A DNA stretch of 64,000 bases from Lottia gigantea (GCF_000327385.1 NW_008708797.1:131693-195692), one strand, 5' to 3'; positions 24,320 through 36,839 are shown, counted from the stretch's first letter. A program made the numbers and translations. The notes: generated from the sequence alone by a model not told the origin.

Positions 24320-25791
24320 CTGTAATTACCATTTATCATGATATAATATATATATCAGTTCTTTTAATCAGGTGATATTACTAATAATATAAATTCTTAT
24401 ATCATGATACCAGTATACCACACAGCCCTATAACATAGATGAGATTTTTTGAAAGAAATAAACAAACCTGTGAATTTTCTTGGGTATAACTACTTGTGAA
24501 ATATCTAAATATAAAAAAATTATAATTAATTGTAAAATCAAGAATACGGTTGGAAAAACCATAAATATAAAATGATAAAAGAGAGTAAATAATATGTTCA
24601 TTTCATAGTTATCTTCTTAGATTTAGTCAAATATGTAACTAGTACCCAAAGTAACATTTTGCTAATATTAGAAAAATAAAGGTCAAATGAAATGATATAA
24701 TTTATATGCAGGGTCATGGTATTCAGTGATAAATCTCACCTATGTCATCATCTTTGATATCATTCTGTCTTATAGAGCTTTGACTACAAGCTCTAGACTG
24801 TACTCTCAACTGATTATTACTCGATAAGAATCTGAATAAAACAAAAAAAAAATGCAAAAATTAACTTTAGTCAATAATACAATAACAATTAAATCTACTC
24901 AGTTGGCATACATTGAATAGGCCTGTCATTTCTCAAATATTCCAAATTCGCAAGACATCTGTCTTAAATGAAATCTCAATATGTGCGGGTAAAGTTTGCA
25001 GCGTAGTTTGGCTTGCGGTACAGTGAGTCAGAAATCTATCCTGTGTAATATATATGGCAAGAATGACCATTGACTCAGTGTCTGTGCTCCCTGTGAGACG
25101 ATAGCTCAGTCAAGATTTTCTCAACGGCCAAAAAAATGCATTTAAGCCGCTATATGCTATTTTACTGCTTCTGTCCAAGAAAATTCTTGAAGATAAATTA
25201 ATTTAACTTTGGTCGAACTTTCCGTATCTTGATGCTACTATGAATAATGTAATAATCAGATCTTTAATCAAATTTGCAACATGCCCTGCTCTGAATTTCA
25301 CTGGATACAACTATTAAATCATGTGCTCACAGTCACATGATCTGTACAGGTGAGTGAACAAGTGAGCCACCATCTGCGGTGAAAATATATGATATGACAG
25401 GGACAATCGGCACACAAGACAAACGGATGATTTGTTGACTCATGTGTACGCCATTCTTTAGAATACCCTTGAGTCCATTGAAAAGGCTGGTTGTTTGAAA
25501 ATCAAAAATATCACAAGTAAAATTACTGGTTAAGGTTATCAAATTAAGTGCAATGCCAATCTTAGCAAGTTGGTAATTGGCATTTCACACACATTTTTCA
25601 ATATTTACATTGCAACATGAAGTCTTTCTTGTTAAACAACTGTCCATAAGTTGGCATTATTTGACAAACATTTAGCTTACATTAGCCCAAATGCTTCAAT
25701 CAACCGTTTTGTCTAAAGCCTAGATATACCTGATTATTTTTGTCAAATTGGAAATACTAGATCTATGAAGACACTGTATGGAGATCGCCAT
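10464..25791 (-). CDS. PTCD3: PTCD3, pentatricopeptide protein mS39 of the mitochondrial ribosome small subunit
   Basis: Mitoribosomal PPR protein needed for mitochondrial translation. 24 coding exons, all in phase, total 1977 nt (658 residues; human 689): 25730-25791, 24740-24831, 24468-24504, 24176-24221, 23800-23868, 23371-23481, 22861-22984, 21978-22122, 21409-21496, 20956-21016, 20463-20533, 16938-17082, 15770-15862, 15301-15393, 14987-15015, 14623-14720, 14355-14433, 13805-13892, 13386-13471, 12751-12839, 11925-11993, 11396-11449, 10807-10870, 10464-10547 (TAG). The first exon encodes a basic Ser/Ile-rich presequence (MAISIQCLHRSS). Family signatures: DDPYLTTFEHHNK, RRAARFIIDNYPKGF, EEALKERIRLRNV, NNEAEKLFKELP, PPR unit EMEANGVKPTVKTFEAVL, then IEPTLGCFRFLLD and the mS39-like HNWYFQFLIQQGDI. 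Introns 7, 11 and 12 hold tandem arrays or mobile DNA. Confidence 0.95.
10960..11335. repeat. Dimeric interspersed repeat (about 170-bp unit) in a PTCD3 intron
   Basis: Two diverged copies in tandem, each with CAAGGGCAATAACTCATACT, a stretch on accumulated T, then ACCAAGTTTC and an AGAATTGTGC block. The second ends GGACGGACGGACATT. A reverse-orientation relative is at 53519-53890 and a fragment at 41030-41135. The motif set resembles abundant repeats I recall from mollusc genomes; family not named here. Confidence 0.7.
15920..16830. repeat. 25-bp minisatellite in PTCD3 intron 12
   Basis: About 35 copies of a 25-bp unit, AAGATCTCATCAATAAACAT plus GTTCC or GTACC. Central copies are nearly identical; the edges are degenerate and partly deleted. 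GTTCC and GTACC variants alternate in the central part (16480-16780), hinting at an emerging 50-bp period. Confidence 0.95.
18605..19336. repeat. 69-bp array with an opposing inverted unit and an assembly gap
   Basis: After the gap, about 8.6 nearly identical copies of a 69-bp unit (ACGAATTTCAATTTTGCTTT ... GTACACGAGAAGCTATAAA) run 18743-19336. Just before the gap (18605-18672) lies one unit in reverse complement, so the locus is a potential large hairpin. The open frame across the array is a by-product of 69 being divisible by three. Confidence 0.95.
18693..18742. other. Assembly gap of 50 N
   Basis: Exactly 50 N inside the 69-bp array, a conventional placeholder, so the true array length is unknown. 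Confidence 0.98.
22318..22795. repeat. 31-bp minisatellite in PTCD3 intron 7
   Basis: About 15 copies of the 31-bp unit AAGATTCACCTTCAAGATGG + GTGTCACTGCC, with edge variants (CAGTGCC, CCCCTTC). As 31 is not a multiple of three, all three forward frames stay open and produce overlapping spurious ORFs. Confidence 0.95.
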
Positions 25792-26221
25792 GTTAGAAAA
25801 TCTATTTTGCTACAGAATAAATAATCAGTTCAGTATGGCGAGAATTATTTTCACAAGATTTCTGTTCCTTTTCTTGGACAGTTTAAGAGAGGGTAAGCGT
25901 ATGAATTTTTTGGACAAAGATTTATTTGAAAACTGTTGTTATTACTATATTAGTGAGATATTTATTTCAGCTGATGACGAGTTCATAAATTCTATTTTTA
26001 AAACTAGAAATAAATTCTATAAATAGACATTTATCACAGTCCAAGACCTTAATTCATCATAAAAAAGAGCTGCCTTTGACATGTTAGTTGAAACTCTTTG
26101 GTCTAAGTAGACCTACATGTAACTGCACAATTATCCGTTATTTCTTAAGAAGAAGAAAGATGAAGTGGTACAAGTAGTTGTAGGGTCAACTGATTGTCAA
26201 GTGAAATTCATCGCTGTCAGA
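25792..26221. promoter_or_regulatory. Divergent PTCD3/KCTD9 promoter region
   Basis: 430 bp separate the start codons of PTCD3 (-) and KCTD9 (+), so both promoters and 5' untranslated regions must fit here unless there are extra upstream exons. No TATA box or CpG-rich block is obvious. A 20-codon plus-strand frame at 25835 ends at a GTAAGC donor-like site but cannot be tied to KCTD9. Confidence 0.55.
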
Positions 26222-29200
26222 ATGAAAAGAGTTCAGATTTTTAAGAATGGAAGCACAACAAATGGAAAGGTGGGTGACTTTTCTAAAGCTAACCATTCGT
26301 TCCTTTTACAGAGAGGACTTTTAACTTGTAGGCCTAGGCGTAGCTTATGATTAATATCCCCTTTTCCCAATTTTTTAAAGTGGCTCACTTGATAGCTTAT
26401 CCATTGAGGTTATATGGATAACAGAGCTTTCTTATCTTCTTGCCTCAAAATATGATGGCAACACTCACTGAATATCTCATTTAATGCATTCTGTCTCAGG
26501 AGTAGGCCATGCAAAGTCTATACCGGTAAGTGTATGGTGCTAATCAAATGAAAGAGTACATTATAATTGATTTTAATCTAAGGTAATACCATTGTATGAC
26601 AGTGTTGAAGATATTCTACGTTATGCTAGTCAAAAACTTAAAGTAAATGGTACCAAATTATTTACAGAGAAAGGTTGTCTAATTGATGATATACAACTTA
26701 TCAGGTAAAAAATAATAGGTTTGTAAAGCTCTGAGACTATATGATATCCATCGCTTTGTCTTTGTCTGTGAACAGAGCAAGATCATAGCCTTACAAATGA
26801 ATGGGCAGGATGATATCCTACTGCATGCTAATTGAAATAAGATTTTTGAAAAATGATTTTCTGCATTTTGTGTAGTAAGCTTATATATATCATCTTCACC
26901 TCTTGAGGCACTTTAAATAGATTTTGGACATCTTGCATCTGAGACAACAAATAGATATTCAGGGAATTTGTTTCTGTACGCAGATGCAATATTACTGGTA
27001 CTCTAAAAGACTGTCAAGAATAAACAGTCATATTCATACGTATCATATCACCCAACTGTATCATATCACCCAACGCTATGTTCATTTTAATATCTATGGT
27101 AAACAATCATAATATGTATTACTAAATAAACAGTAGAATTAAGAAAATAGAGAATCATACATTTGGTTTTCCAACAAATAGTTATTTTAAACTACAACGA
27201 TCATATTATAAATATATATGTAAATAGCAAGGTGTCTAATCTCATGGCCCTTAAGAATTAAGATAAATAATCTTACATACGTTCTAATGTTTCAGAGATG
27301 ATGAAACTTTGTATGTTTCTGAGGGAGAAGATTTTATTTGTAAGTGATATTTTTATATAATGAATCTTTAATCTAAGTGATTACTAACAGAACTCACTAT
27401 CCAATTTATTTGTCTTCTGCTGCAAAGTTTCGTTTTGTGATCTATCTTGATTTGACTTATTTGTATATACCGTAACTGATTTGAGCAAAGTTTAATTCAG
27501 TTCACTCTCTCTTAATTGCCTAATTTATTTTATTTATTTATTTTGATAACTGATTGAGTTGATAATTGAGGGATATTTGATAGTAGTTCATTTTGTCTTT
27601 TGTACAGATGCACCATTTTGTGGGGTTGATTTGAATCTTGAATATTTGTAAATAGTCTTAGAAGTACTGTACTAGAAATGTACGAAAATTGCACAATTCC
27701 TTCAAAAATATCTCAAACAAGGAATTTCTTTTCCTATTTCTATAGATGTCTTTTCTGTATATGGCAGTGTCTAAACAAAAGATGACTTTTTAACTTGCAA
27801 ATGTGGGTATTTCTGGACACACATGAATTTGAAAACTAAAATTTTGACAGTGAGCTGTAAACACTATTACTGATTGGCTTAGCTAAAAAAATTTCCTGTT
27901 TCTGAGATTAAGGTATGATTGGTATATATATTGGCTCACCTGTTCCTTTAATTAATGTTAATGTGATGTATTTTTATAACTGTGCTGTATGTGATGTAGT
28001 AATATTTTGATGTAGTAATATAAAGGATGTTAACTTTCAGATGGTAACTGTACTAACAATACTGGTACCGGTAACACTAATCACCTAGAAATGACAAAAA
28101 CATCCTGTTCTAAAGATGAATGGATTACATTGAATGTTGGTGGTAAAATCTTTACCACTACTAGGTATTTTTTTTTTATATATAATTACTTATTGTAGTC
28201 AATTAATATAGATGATTTTTTTCCTAATTTCTTTACATAATTTATTATGCTTATCAAAATGGGAAAAGGATTGCAAAAATTTTTCTTTGATTTATACATT
28301 TTGGTGAATGGACTTATTCACAGTGATCATTTCCATATCAGTCCTGTAATTTATAAATCAAGCAAGTGGAAACCTTTGAAAAGTCCTTTGAAATGTCATG
28401 ATGGACCACCAAGCAAGTTCCAACTCATTGATACCTTAGCTGCCTTGTTTTGCTAAGACACTAGTTCTTGAAAGATTAAAAAAAAAAAATTTATCAATGT
28501 TTTATTCTTATAGGAGTACATTAACTGGTCATGAAAAAAAGTAGGGAGGTTTTTACTTTTACCTAAAACTTTACTTAAATATTTGTTATTATTTAAAAAG
28601 TGGGACTCTATATATTTAAGGGTTGCAAATGCAAATAAGGATGCTGTTTTAGGATATGAACAGTAACAGTAGATCACTATCATGATTGTATTTATTTGAA
28701 AATAAAATATAATTAATATTTTGTACTTGTAATTTATTTAAGAGAAATTGTAATTATATTTTCTACTATTTTAAGATGTAATGTGGAAAAGTAGTGTGGA
28801 TGANAATGGAGCCTATTTGATAGATAGAAGTGCTGTTTATTTTGAACCGATATTAAATTATTTACGTCATAATTGTTTAATATTAGATAAAAATATTAAT
28901 CCATATGGTAAGGCTATTACAAATGAAGTGATGTTAAAATCAATGAAATGAGGTTTTTATCTTTGAAATAAGGAAAGTATCCATGATATGAGGTTATTAC
29001 CAATGAAATGAGGTTAAAATCACTGAAAGAAGTTATTACCAAGGATATTCTATTGTTATCAATAAATTCGATTATTATCAATAAATGAGGTTAATATCCA
29101 AAAAATGACATGAATATCAATAAAATGAAATATCAATAAAATGACATGAATATCAATGAAATGAAATATCAATAAAATGAAATGAATATCAATGAAATGA

Positions 29201-31892
29201 GGTTGATATCAATGATATTGTAGGTGTGTTAGAAGAAGCTCAGTTTTTTGGTTTAACATCTTTAATAGACCAATTAGAAGAAATAATAGTGGTAAGTTAT
29301 TAATGATGATATTAGAATAGTATGGAAGACAGACAATTCACAGGATTATTTGATATGTCAATGATGAACCTCTTCTTTTTAATTTTGAAATAACATATAC
29401 CATATTTATAAGATTTTATGCTTTTTTAGCTTGTAACTATGATTAAATGTTATTGTAGACCAGTGAGCCAGCGAATGATGATACAGCTATTTGTAGACGA
29501 GAATTTATATTAAAGTTATTATCAACATCTACTAGTACAGAACTACGCTGTCAGGTAATATAGCATATTGATAATTTGATGGATGATGTCTTTGCTCTGG
29601 GAATGTCTACTCCGGTAAAAAATTTTCACAGAAAATTTGAAGGACTGTTTGCTAGGAAGTCAAATAAACAGTTGCAAGATCATTTCATGTCCAACATCAT
29701 AAGTAAGATACTGTGGACTAAAAATTTCAAAGTTTATCAAGTTAAATGAAAATTTTTTTCTTTAATCTGCTGAAAGGATAAGTAAACTTTTCATATATGA
29801 AGTTAGAGATAGAAATAGATATCTGGTCTTACATTATTGATAATATAAATTAGGCTAAATTTGTTGATATAAGTTATTTGCAGTTAAAATCTGATGTCTT
29901 TGTCACCTGTAATTGAATAAATAATCAATAATTGGGTTTTAACTAGTGCTTAAAGAAATAATCATTTTATGATATTTCACATCATGTGTTGAATTCTGTC
30001 TTCATCTAATTGTTTTTTGTTTCAGGGAATGAACTTTACAGGTGCTAATTTATCAAAACTAGATTTACGCAATATAAATTTTAAATATGCTATATTGCAT
30101 AAAGCTAATTTATCAGGAGCTAATTTAGCTTGTTGTAATTTTGAAAGAGCAGATTTATCAAAAGCTATTTTAGATGTAAGTATAATATCTTTCTTGTCTA
30201 AAACTGTCTTAATTTCATGTCATTGGACATTGATATTAATATTAATATTGGAATTTAATATTAGAGATTCAAATTCTGTATCAGTACAAATTCAAATTAG
30301 TTGGCTTGGGGTTTAGATTTTAGGGGCAAAATTTCCCTCGTTGCACACTGCATCAGGTCAAACTGTTACCAGTGCAGAAAGTAAGATGTAAAACTTTATT
30401 TCAAATCATTTAGACTTTAGGGTGTATAGTCTAGTCAGCTTAGAATTTTATTTTAGTTTTCCATTTTTATTTCTAGTTTAATATTAGAACAAAATTTCAT
30501 ACTTTTCAATGGTCATTTCTACATGACAAAAATGATTCTCATTAGCAGATAGATATCAGGTGTTTTTGTTTTCAATCTGATTTAAATAATTGTGTCATTA
30601 TTTATCTATATACAGAAACAAGAGGTATGAAATTCTTAGTTTCATTGAGTCAGTTGCCTTATTAAAATTATATTTATTTTCAGTCAGCCAATTTTCTAGG
30701 CGTTAAAATGTTGTGTGCTAATTTAGAAGGCTCTTCATTAAAAGGTTGTAATTTCGAAGATCCTGCTGGTAGCAGAGCAAATATGGAAGGTATGTCCAGT
30801 TAATTGATAGGAGAGAACTCCTTTTGATTATTATCTTGGAATATTGCTTTTATCAAGTATGGATGCTGGGGGGGTCTGGGGGCGGACACAGGTGACCGGC
30901 AAATCTGAAGCTGTACAGCCTACAGAAACCTAAATTATGGAAAGGAATAATATGTTTAACAAAAGCTCACCTAATGCTGGATTACATTTTCAGTACAAAA
31001 TTCTTCTTCAAAATAATTTGAAATGGAGATGAACATTAAGCTTAAGCAAAGTAAGCAAGCTTACTTGACAAGTGGGAGAAATATTTTTTGTTTATATTAA
31101 ATATTATTGTAGGAGCCCATATGAAAAGTGTTAATTTAGAAGGCAGTCACATGGCAGGTGTTAATTTAAGGGTGGCTACATTAAAAAATGCCAATCTACA
31201 AAATTGTGATTTACGAGGAGCAGTTCTAGCTGGGGCTGATTTAGAGGTAAATATATATAATATTCATTGATTGATAGAAATAAGCCTTACTATATTATAT
31301 ACAGCAAACTGAAACTAGAAAATGATTCAAATCAGACTAAGAGCACAACTATCCAGTTTTAATACATTAATAAGAGATGCTAGGTTGAAGAACTTAAGTT
31401 TCTGTTATTGTAGTAAATTAGGTGGATTATGAACAAACAGGTTGACTTTTAGCATTCCAGTAGAGTGAGAATGACCTACATATATTAAAGTGGTTTGCTG
31501 AACTTTTTAAGTGTATCTGGAGCACTGATAACATTTTAATTTTTAGTCAAACACTAATTGCGATTTTGCACTTTATCATATCAAAATTACAAAAGCTGCT
31601 TACAATAACTAGTTAGTTTTAGTGGGTTTACAAGACCCCCACTAAAAATTAGAAAACCTATTTACAATCTCTTTAAATATCCATTTTGGCTAGTAGATCT
31701 AAAGATAATTCTTGTTACATTTCATGTTGTTTATCTCAGTGAGCATGCATTGATATAGAAATTATCAATTTATTTTAGAATTGTAATCTATCGGGATGTG
31801 ATTTACAAGAAGCCAATCTTCGTGGTGCCAATCTAAAAGATGCAGCCTTTGAATTAATGTTAAATCCGGTACACATGGCACAAGCTGTTTGA
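26222..31892 (+). CDS. KCTD9: KCTD9, BTB and pentapeptide-repeat substrate adaptor for Cullin-3
   Basis: Predicted Cul3 ubiquitin-ligase adaptor. Exons: 26222-26269, 26583-26704, 27296-27339, 28041-28164, 28514-28540 (anomalous), 28776-28907, 29224-29291, 29459-29554, 30026-30175, 30684-30789, 31113-31246, 31779-31892 (TGA). Order: N-terminal KHA-like domain ([11 protein letters not shown] ... [22 protein letters not shown]), BTB/T1 ([15 protein letters not shown] ... [11 protein letters not shown]), linker ([11 protein letters not shown]), then about 30 pentapeptide repeats of the A(N/D)L type ending [18 protein letters not shown]. The start matches the human MRRVTLFLNGS start. Oddity: between STLTGHE and VMWKSSVD the usual PDSMLAxMF segment is absent and exon 28514-28540 does not join the next in frame; one N lies at 28803. 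Intron 3 carries a MITE. Confidence 0.95.
27595..27951. mobile_element. Family A MITE, copy 2 (KCTD9 intron)
   Basis: Same orientation as the 40206 copy: degenerate left end (ACAGATGCACCATTTTG), shared interior (TTGAATATTTGTAAATAGTC, GACAGTGAGCTGTAAACACT), right end CACCTGTTCCT|TTAA at 27948. Confidence 0.75.
28925..29220. repeat. Short degenerate tandem repeat in a KCTD9 intron
   Basis: Repeats of roughly 12-30 bp built on ATATCAATGAAATGA and ATCAATAAAATGA, becoming more regular near 29100-29215. It runs up to the acceptor of the next exon at 29224. Confidence 0.75.
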
Positions 31893-33333
31893 TATAGTGT
31901 TAAGTTTTAATATATTCCTCAGGATTACATATCAGTATCAAGAGACATTCTAGCCATACATGACTACTCAGTAGTATCATGGATGTCAAAATAGAACTCT
32001 TTTAATGAAGACATTCCATGATATCTTGTTCAACATAAATTTTGAATTATGCAGCACATTTGGCAATATTGATAATGACATTATGCCCATGTTCTCTATG
32101 TAGACTCACCAATTTGTTTCCATTTGCAAGTAATCATTTTAAAATCTACATCTTTCAATAAGTTTTTTTCTAAATTCAGCACTTTCCAACAATTTTAAAA
32201 GTTAGTGTGCTATATGTCTTCAATGTATTAACATAAATCGGTTAGTTTACTTGTCGAGATGTGCCTATCTGGATATGGTTCAGTATCTTTTATTTTCCTG
32301 AAAACTTTCCCAGAAAAATAGTCTCTCTATCCCACCAATATAGAAATGGCAAAGTAGCCCAAGAATCACAAAAAATTTCTGCCAATTTCCATATCCAATA
32401 CATTTTTATATCACCATTAATTATGTCTAAATCAAGAAGACTTGAATTCTAGAAGTTTGTTTTTGAAATTCACAAATTATAAAAAAAAATAAACCATACA
32501 AAAAATTTGTTGATAATGTAGCTATTTGTACATTCTGATAATTTATTTGTTTAATTTTTGTGAGTTATGATAACTAATTAAAATGATAAAAAACATCTAG
32601 TATTTCATGTGGTTTTGAGCAAATACATCCAAACTATATACATTATATACATGTTATGAAGTAACAAAAGTAACCCATAATTAGTTATGAGGGCAGTACT
32701 GGTGCAGTGTTGATGAGTGATATCCATAGAAAATGAAATGAAATGAATGGAGTTTTACGTCCTACTTTTCTGCACCATGTGGGCTAAGGAAGACGGGCAA
32801 CGCCATGCATGGTGCAATGAGGGAAATTTTGCCAGGACAGCGGCATTAGCCTGCTCTTTTTTCGATTTCTAACTGTCGAGAGATCTTTAACGTGCACAGC
32901 CTGTAGCACACGGGGCCTCAGTTTATTGTCTCATCCGAACGACTAGTGATATCCATAGAGATATATATAGAAATGTTCTATATAAAACTATGGTGGTATC
33001 AGATCATGAAGGCTTTATCATCCAGTTTCACTTCTGTCTGGAATCTTTGTTATTAACTGTGTCTACATTGGCCGTTGAATCTTAATGCTTTTATATCAAA
33101 TGTTGAGCTTGGAAGCGTCATTACACACAATACAAATGCATATCCCTGTCTCAAATATAGATGAAGTCTGGATTTCAGAGACGACTTATCAGATTAAAAA
33201 CATATGTAGCAATGTGTTTCTTACACTGAAAGACTGGAATGGTATATGAATGCAACAGTAGCTTTATGCTCCTCCATATTTGAACATTCAACAAATTCAA
33301 TAAATCTGAATGACTAAAATCTTCACAAGTTAT
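31893..33333. other. Intergenic region between convergent KCTD9 and CUTC
   Basis: KCTD9 3' untranslated region, AT-rich sequence with a candidate AATAAA near 32488, one interspersed repeat (32735-32945), then the CUTC 3' untranslated region. No further gene seen. Confidence 0.6.
32735..32945 (+). repeat. Interspersed repeat with a conserved core, copy 1
   Basis: Core motifs GAAATGAATGGAGTTTTACG, TTCTGCACCATGTGGGCTAA, ATGGTGCAATGAGG, TTTAACGTGCACAGCC, and CACGGGGCCTCAGTTTATTG then CATCCGAACGACTAG. A reverse-orientation copy is at 37590-37885 and fragments are near 30320 and 35425. About 200 bp, non-coding; SINE-like in size, but the family is not established from sequence alone. Confidence 0.7.
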
Positions 33334-36300
33334 TCATTGTCCACAATCCCAAATACTTGTAGCCATTTCCACTAACTGTTGAACTTTTTTACTGTCTGTC
33401 ACTTTCACAGTAAATTCAGGAGGGGAAAGACTAGCACCCATACTGATTCCTTCTTTCCTATGGTTCATCAATGAACTTGAACTCGATCGTGCAGAACAAT
33501 GGAATTCTTTGGCACCAGTTTGTAATAAAATTCTATCTATATTATTGGAATTAATTCCTCCACCTTAAAGAAGAAAAATCAGTGAACAAAATAATATAAT
33601 ACACAATATACCTCAGACTAACAACTCTGACAGTACCAGATATTTTACAATGTCCCTGTAGGATGAAGTATATCCATTGACTAGGGCACAGAGACATCAT
33701 AGAATAGTCTTCATGAACTTCCTAACAGTTCAACTTTTCTACAGCCAAAAGTTATGACAAATTTTGTTTCAGTCCTGGCGAGAATACTTTAAAAAAATTG
33801 TGTTGTGAAGTCCAATATTAAGCACTACCTAGAGGCAATAATAAATATTTGTCAAGAAGATAAAAGATAGAAATCTGAATGAGAGACATTGATTTAGTTA
33901 ATTGAAATATTTCATGAATTATATTCATTCAGATAACATGTGTACAAAGAGTAGCAAATTTACCTAAATATTTCCTTTTATCTCAGTAACACTTTGATGT
34001 TTTCACAGTTCTCTCTTTTTATAAAGTGTATTTTAATATATTCTGCACGTTGTCTAGGCACCGAATATGGAAAATGTGTGTCGTGTATATTTTTGCTAAT
34101 TGTAAATCAGATCGAAAAAGATAAACATTTACTAACCTGGCATCACAATAATTCTTGCAGCAGCCTACAAATAAAGTTATAAATTAGAGGATTGACTGAA
34201 TTCAAAATGCAGCAACTCTGTGGAGGCGTCAAGCCTCTCTCAAAGGGCTTAGCTGAGGCGTCAAGCCTCTCTCAAAGGGCTTAGCTGAAGGTATTCCCTA
34301 GAAATTTTTTGAAAAATTGTATTGATTTGGTCATTGTGGCACATATTTAATGTTTCAATGGAAGACATTCAACAGTTTATTTTGAAAGTTTTTTATTATA
34401 TATAATTATAAAATTAGTAATCCAAGAGTGCACTACTGAATATGCCAATATGCATCATTTAGTGAAATAATATGGAAAATGAGCACCTTACCTTAGACAC
34501 CATTTCTCTAATAAGTGGAGCACCATCAAGAGCAGTTTGAGCACCACCACTAGTTAAGACTCTTTCAAATCCTAATTTAATAATATCATCTAGTTCTATC
34601 AGTGGTTTCATACACATATCTATAGCTGAAATCATATTTTAATAAACAATTTTAATTAGTAATACTGTAGCTACAATGTATTAGTTGAACCTAATCTGAT
34701 TTAAATATCATTTTATTTTTTTCCACTTGTCATCTGTGATTTGACTAATTAATATTTAGTTTTAATATATTTAGATTAATATGCAACACCTGTTTTGGGT
34801 CATTAAATATTCAAACAATCAAATTGTCTGTTCAATTTCCTTAAAAAATTGGCTTTGTGGGATAATTCATTGCTAAAAGTAATGTTGATGAGAACATTTA
34901 ATGCTATTGAGTACTCCACAGAACATGACTTATAGAAGAAAAAAGTCATTAATAGTTTAAAGGTTTTAAATAAAGTTGAATGTTTGGCATATATTGAAAT
35001 CATTAAACTTTCAATTTGAAATAATGGAATTTTTTATTACCTCTATGGAATGTGGCAGGAAATGGACGTATCATACCTGAAAAAATCAGTTACACCTCAA
35101 TTATTGGTGTTTTGATTGTTTGAAGTTGTAAATTGAAATCAGCTTTTGACCTTCACAATATATACTTTATATTCATAATAGAGTCAAGCCAATTTCATAA
35201 CTTATTTATGCACATTAGATAACCTCAATAGATATATACATTTCTAATATCATTATGACCCAATAAATATTGATTAAAATCATGACCCTTTCAATTTTAT
35301 GATATTGTAACAATATGGCATCTTCAATAAACTAAAAAAATAAGCTTACCTAATAATTCAGCACATCTTTCAACATCTACTGTTCCATCACTGAATAATA
35401 AAAATGGTAGTTATGCTTGGAAACTTTCCCTCATTGCACACTGCATTGTGTTTCATATCTTAATTAGCTCAATAAAACCCTGATCCATGTTCTTCAAAAA
35501 AACTATTGAGAAAAGGATCCAGCACAGTATAATTCTTCATTTTATTGATTTGCATAAGATAAGTTAAAATCTGTTATATGTTTCTCATATAAGAACCTTA
35601 ATCATTGTAAAAGATGAACATACATTTTTAAAATCCCAAAAACAAATCCATCAGCTTTGACTTTTTTAAACTCAATAATATCTTGTTTCATAACTTCAAA
35701 TTCATCATCATCATAAAGAAAATCACCACCTCTTGGTCTTATCATGACAAAAACTGGTATTTTAATATTCTGTTTGATTATTTTTAACATTCCTATAATT
35801 ATATAAAAACAAATTGTGAAAACCCATGCAATCTTATTTTGTATAATGAGTGCAGAATGCTGATAGGCAAAAGATTCAAGAAACAAAGGTGTCTTCAAAA
35901 AGATGATATGATATGATATTTTGTTAGTTAGGTCAATCATCAATAAATATCTACAAAACATCTGATAAATATAAAGTTATAATATTTACATAGCAAACTT
36001 TTAGATGCATATTACACATAAGGAAGTTTGGGTTTTGAATTTGCTTTTACATTTACTAGCCAGTTTTCCAATGCATTTTTTTGTTGAAATCTGATGTCTC
36101 AACTTTTTGCGATTCATCTCAAGACTCGTAGATTGTTAACACTCTCATGATCTATCTGCATTAAAAAATGTTTGCGAATTAATACTTGTATGCTGTATGT
36201 ATAACATCCATTTACATTTTGATATATTATGAGAGTATAATAATAAATATTACCTAAGGTTGGTGTTGTACCACCTTCCATAAGATTAGCACAAAGTTCA

Positions 36301-36595
36301 ACTTTTTCGGCACCTAGATTATTCAAAATAAAAGAAATCTTTTATAATGGTCATACAAGTATATTGGATGTAATTGATGTAAAGTGACATTCAATAGACA
36401 TTAGCTTTCATGAAATACCAATCATGATTGAAAATCTTATTTTTTGAACATGTCAGCTTTAATATTATTAGTATTTTGCAGGCAGGCTACATCAATAGGC
36501 CTACAGTTGAAGATATCTCTTTCCGTTTGGTAGAAAAACCCACCTCCAAGTTCTGCATTTCTAGCTGATGCAACAGAATCTATGCAAACTTCCAT
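33334..36595 (-). CDS. CUTC: CUTC copper-homeostasis protein
   Basis: TIM-barrel protein of the CutC family, linked to copper handling. Eight coding exons in phase, 250 codons including stop: 36544-36595, 36254-36313, 35624-35792, 35350-35390, 35041-35076, 34492-34625, 34137-34164, 33334-33563 (TGA). Start MEVCIDSVASARNAELGG is the family N-terminus; no other in-frame ATG is upstream, although the frame is open to 36751. Signatures: EGGTTPTLG, IPVFVMIRPRGGDFLY, ADGFVFGIL, PFPATFHRAIDM, GFERVLTSGG, RIIVMPGGGI, EFHCSAR. Human CUTC (273 residues) has an extra N-terminal extension that is not seen here. Head to head with COX15. Confidence 0.97.
34223..34286. repeat. 32-bp direct duplication
   Basis: Two identical copies of the unit GAGGCGTCAAGCCTCTCTCA + AAGGGCTTAGCT in a CUTC intron. 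Each contains the small palindrome GAGGC-GTCAA-GCCTC. Confidence 0.9.
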
Positions 36596-36839
36596 TGTTG
36601 CTTTTTTGAGGTTTTGTTTTACTTCAAAACATTGTAAGCAGGTCCATGATGTGTTTTCAAATGCGTCCCGGAAAAAGGAAACTCCCAAAACTGCGCATGC
36701 TTGAACTTTGACCTCCAAAGGGATTCCCCCGTAGTGTGTTGCATAAAGCACGAAGAATGAAGCATTAAATGAAGATTGTTTTATAACTTGTTTACTTCAA
36801 ATTCCTTGAATTGTCAGAGTGTGTCTAGAAATTGAAATC
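36596..36839. promoter_or_regulatory. Shared bidirectional CUTC/COX15 promoter region
   Basis: 244 bp between the CUTC start codon (36595, -) and the COX15 start codon (36840, +). It must carry both promoters and 5' untranslated regions. No TATA box; slightly richer in GC near 36660-36745 than the surrounding sequence. Confidence 0.7.

Noticed and set aside
25835-25899. Plus-strand short frame MARIIFTRFLFLFLD ending at a GTAAGC donor
   Set aside because: Looks like a signal peptide exon, but no downstream exon joins it and KCTD9 has its own conserved start; it overlaps the PTCD3 upstream region. Probably chance.
28247-28456. 69-codon frame in a KCTD9 intron, considered as the missing BTB exon
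   Set aside because: No PDSML-like sequence and wrong phase; no similarity to KCTD9.
36596-36751. Upstream extension of the CUTC frame
   Set aside because: Open but without an in-frame ATG; the conserved MEVC start at 36595 is preferred.
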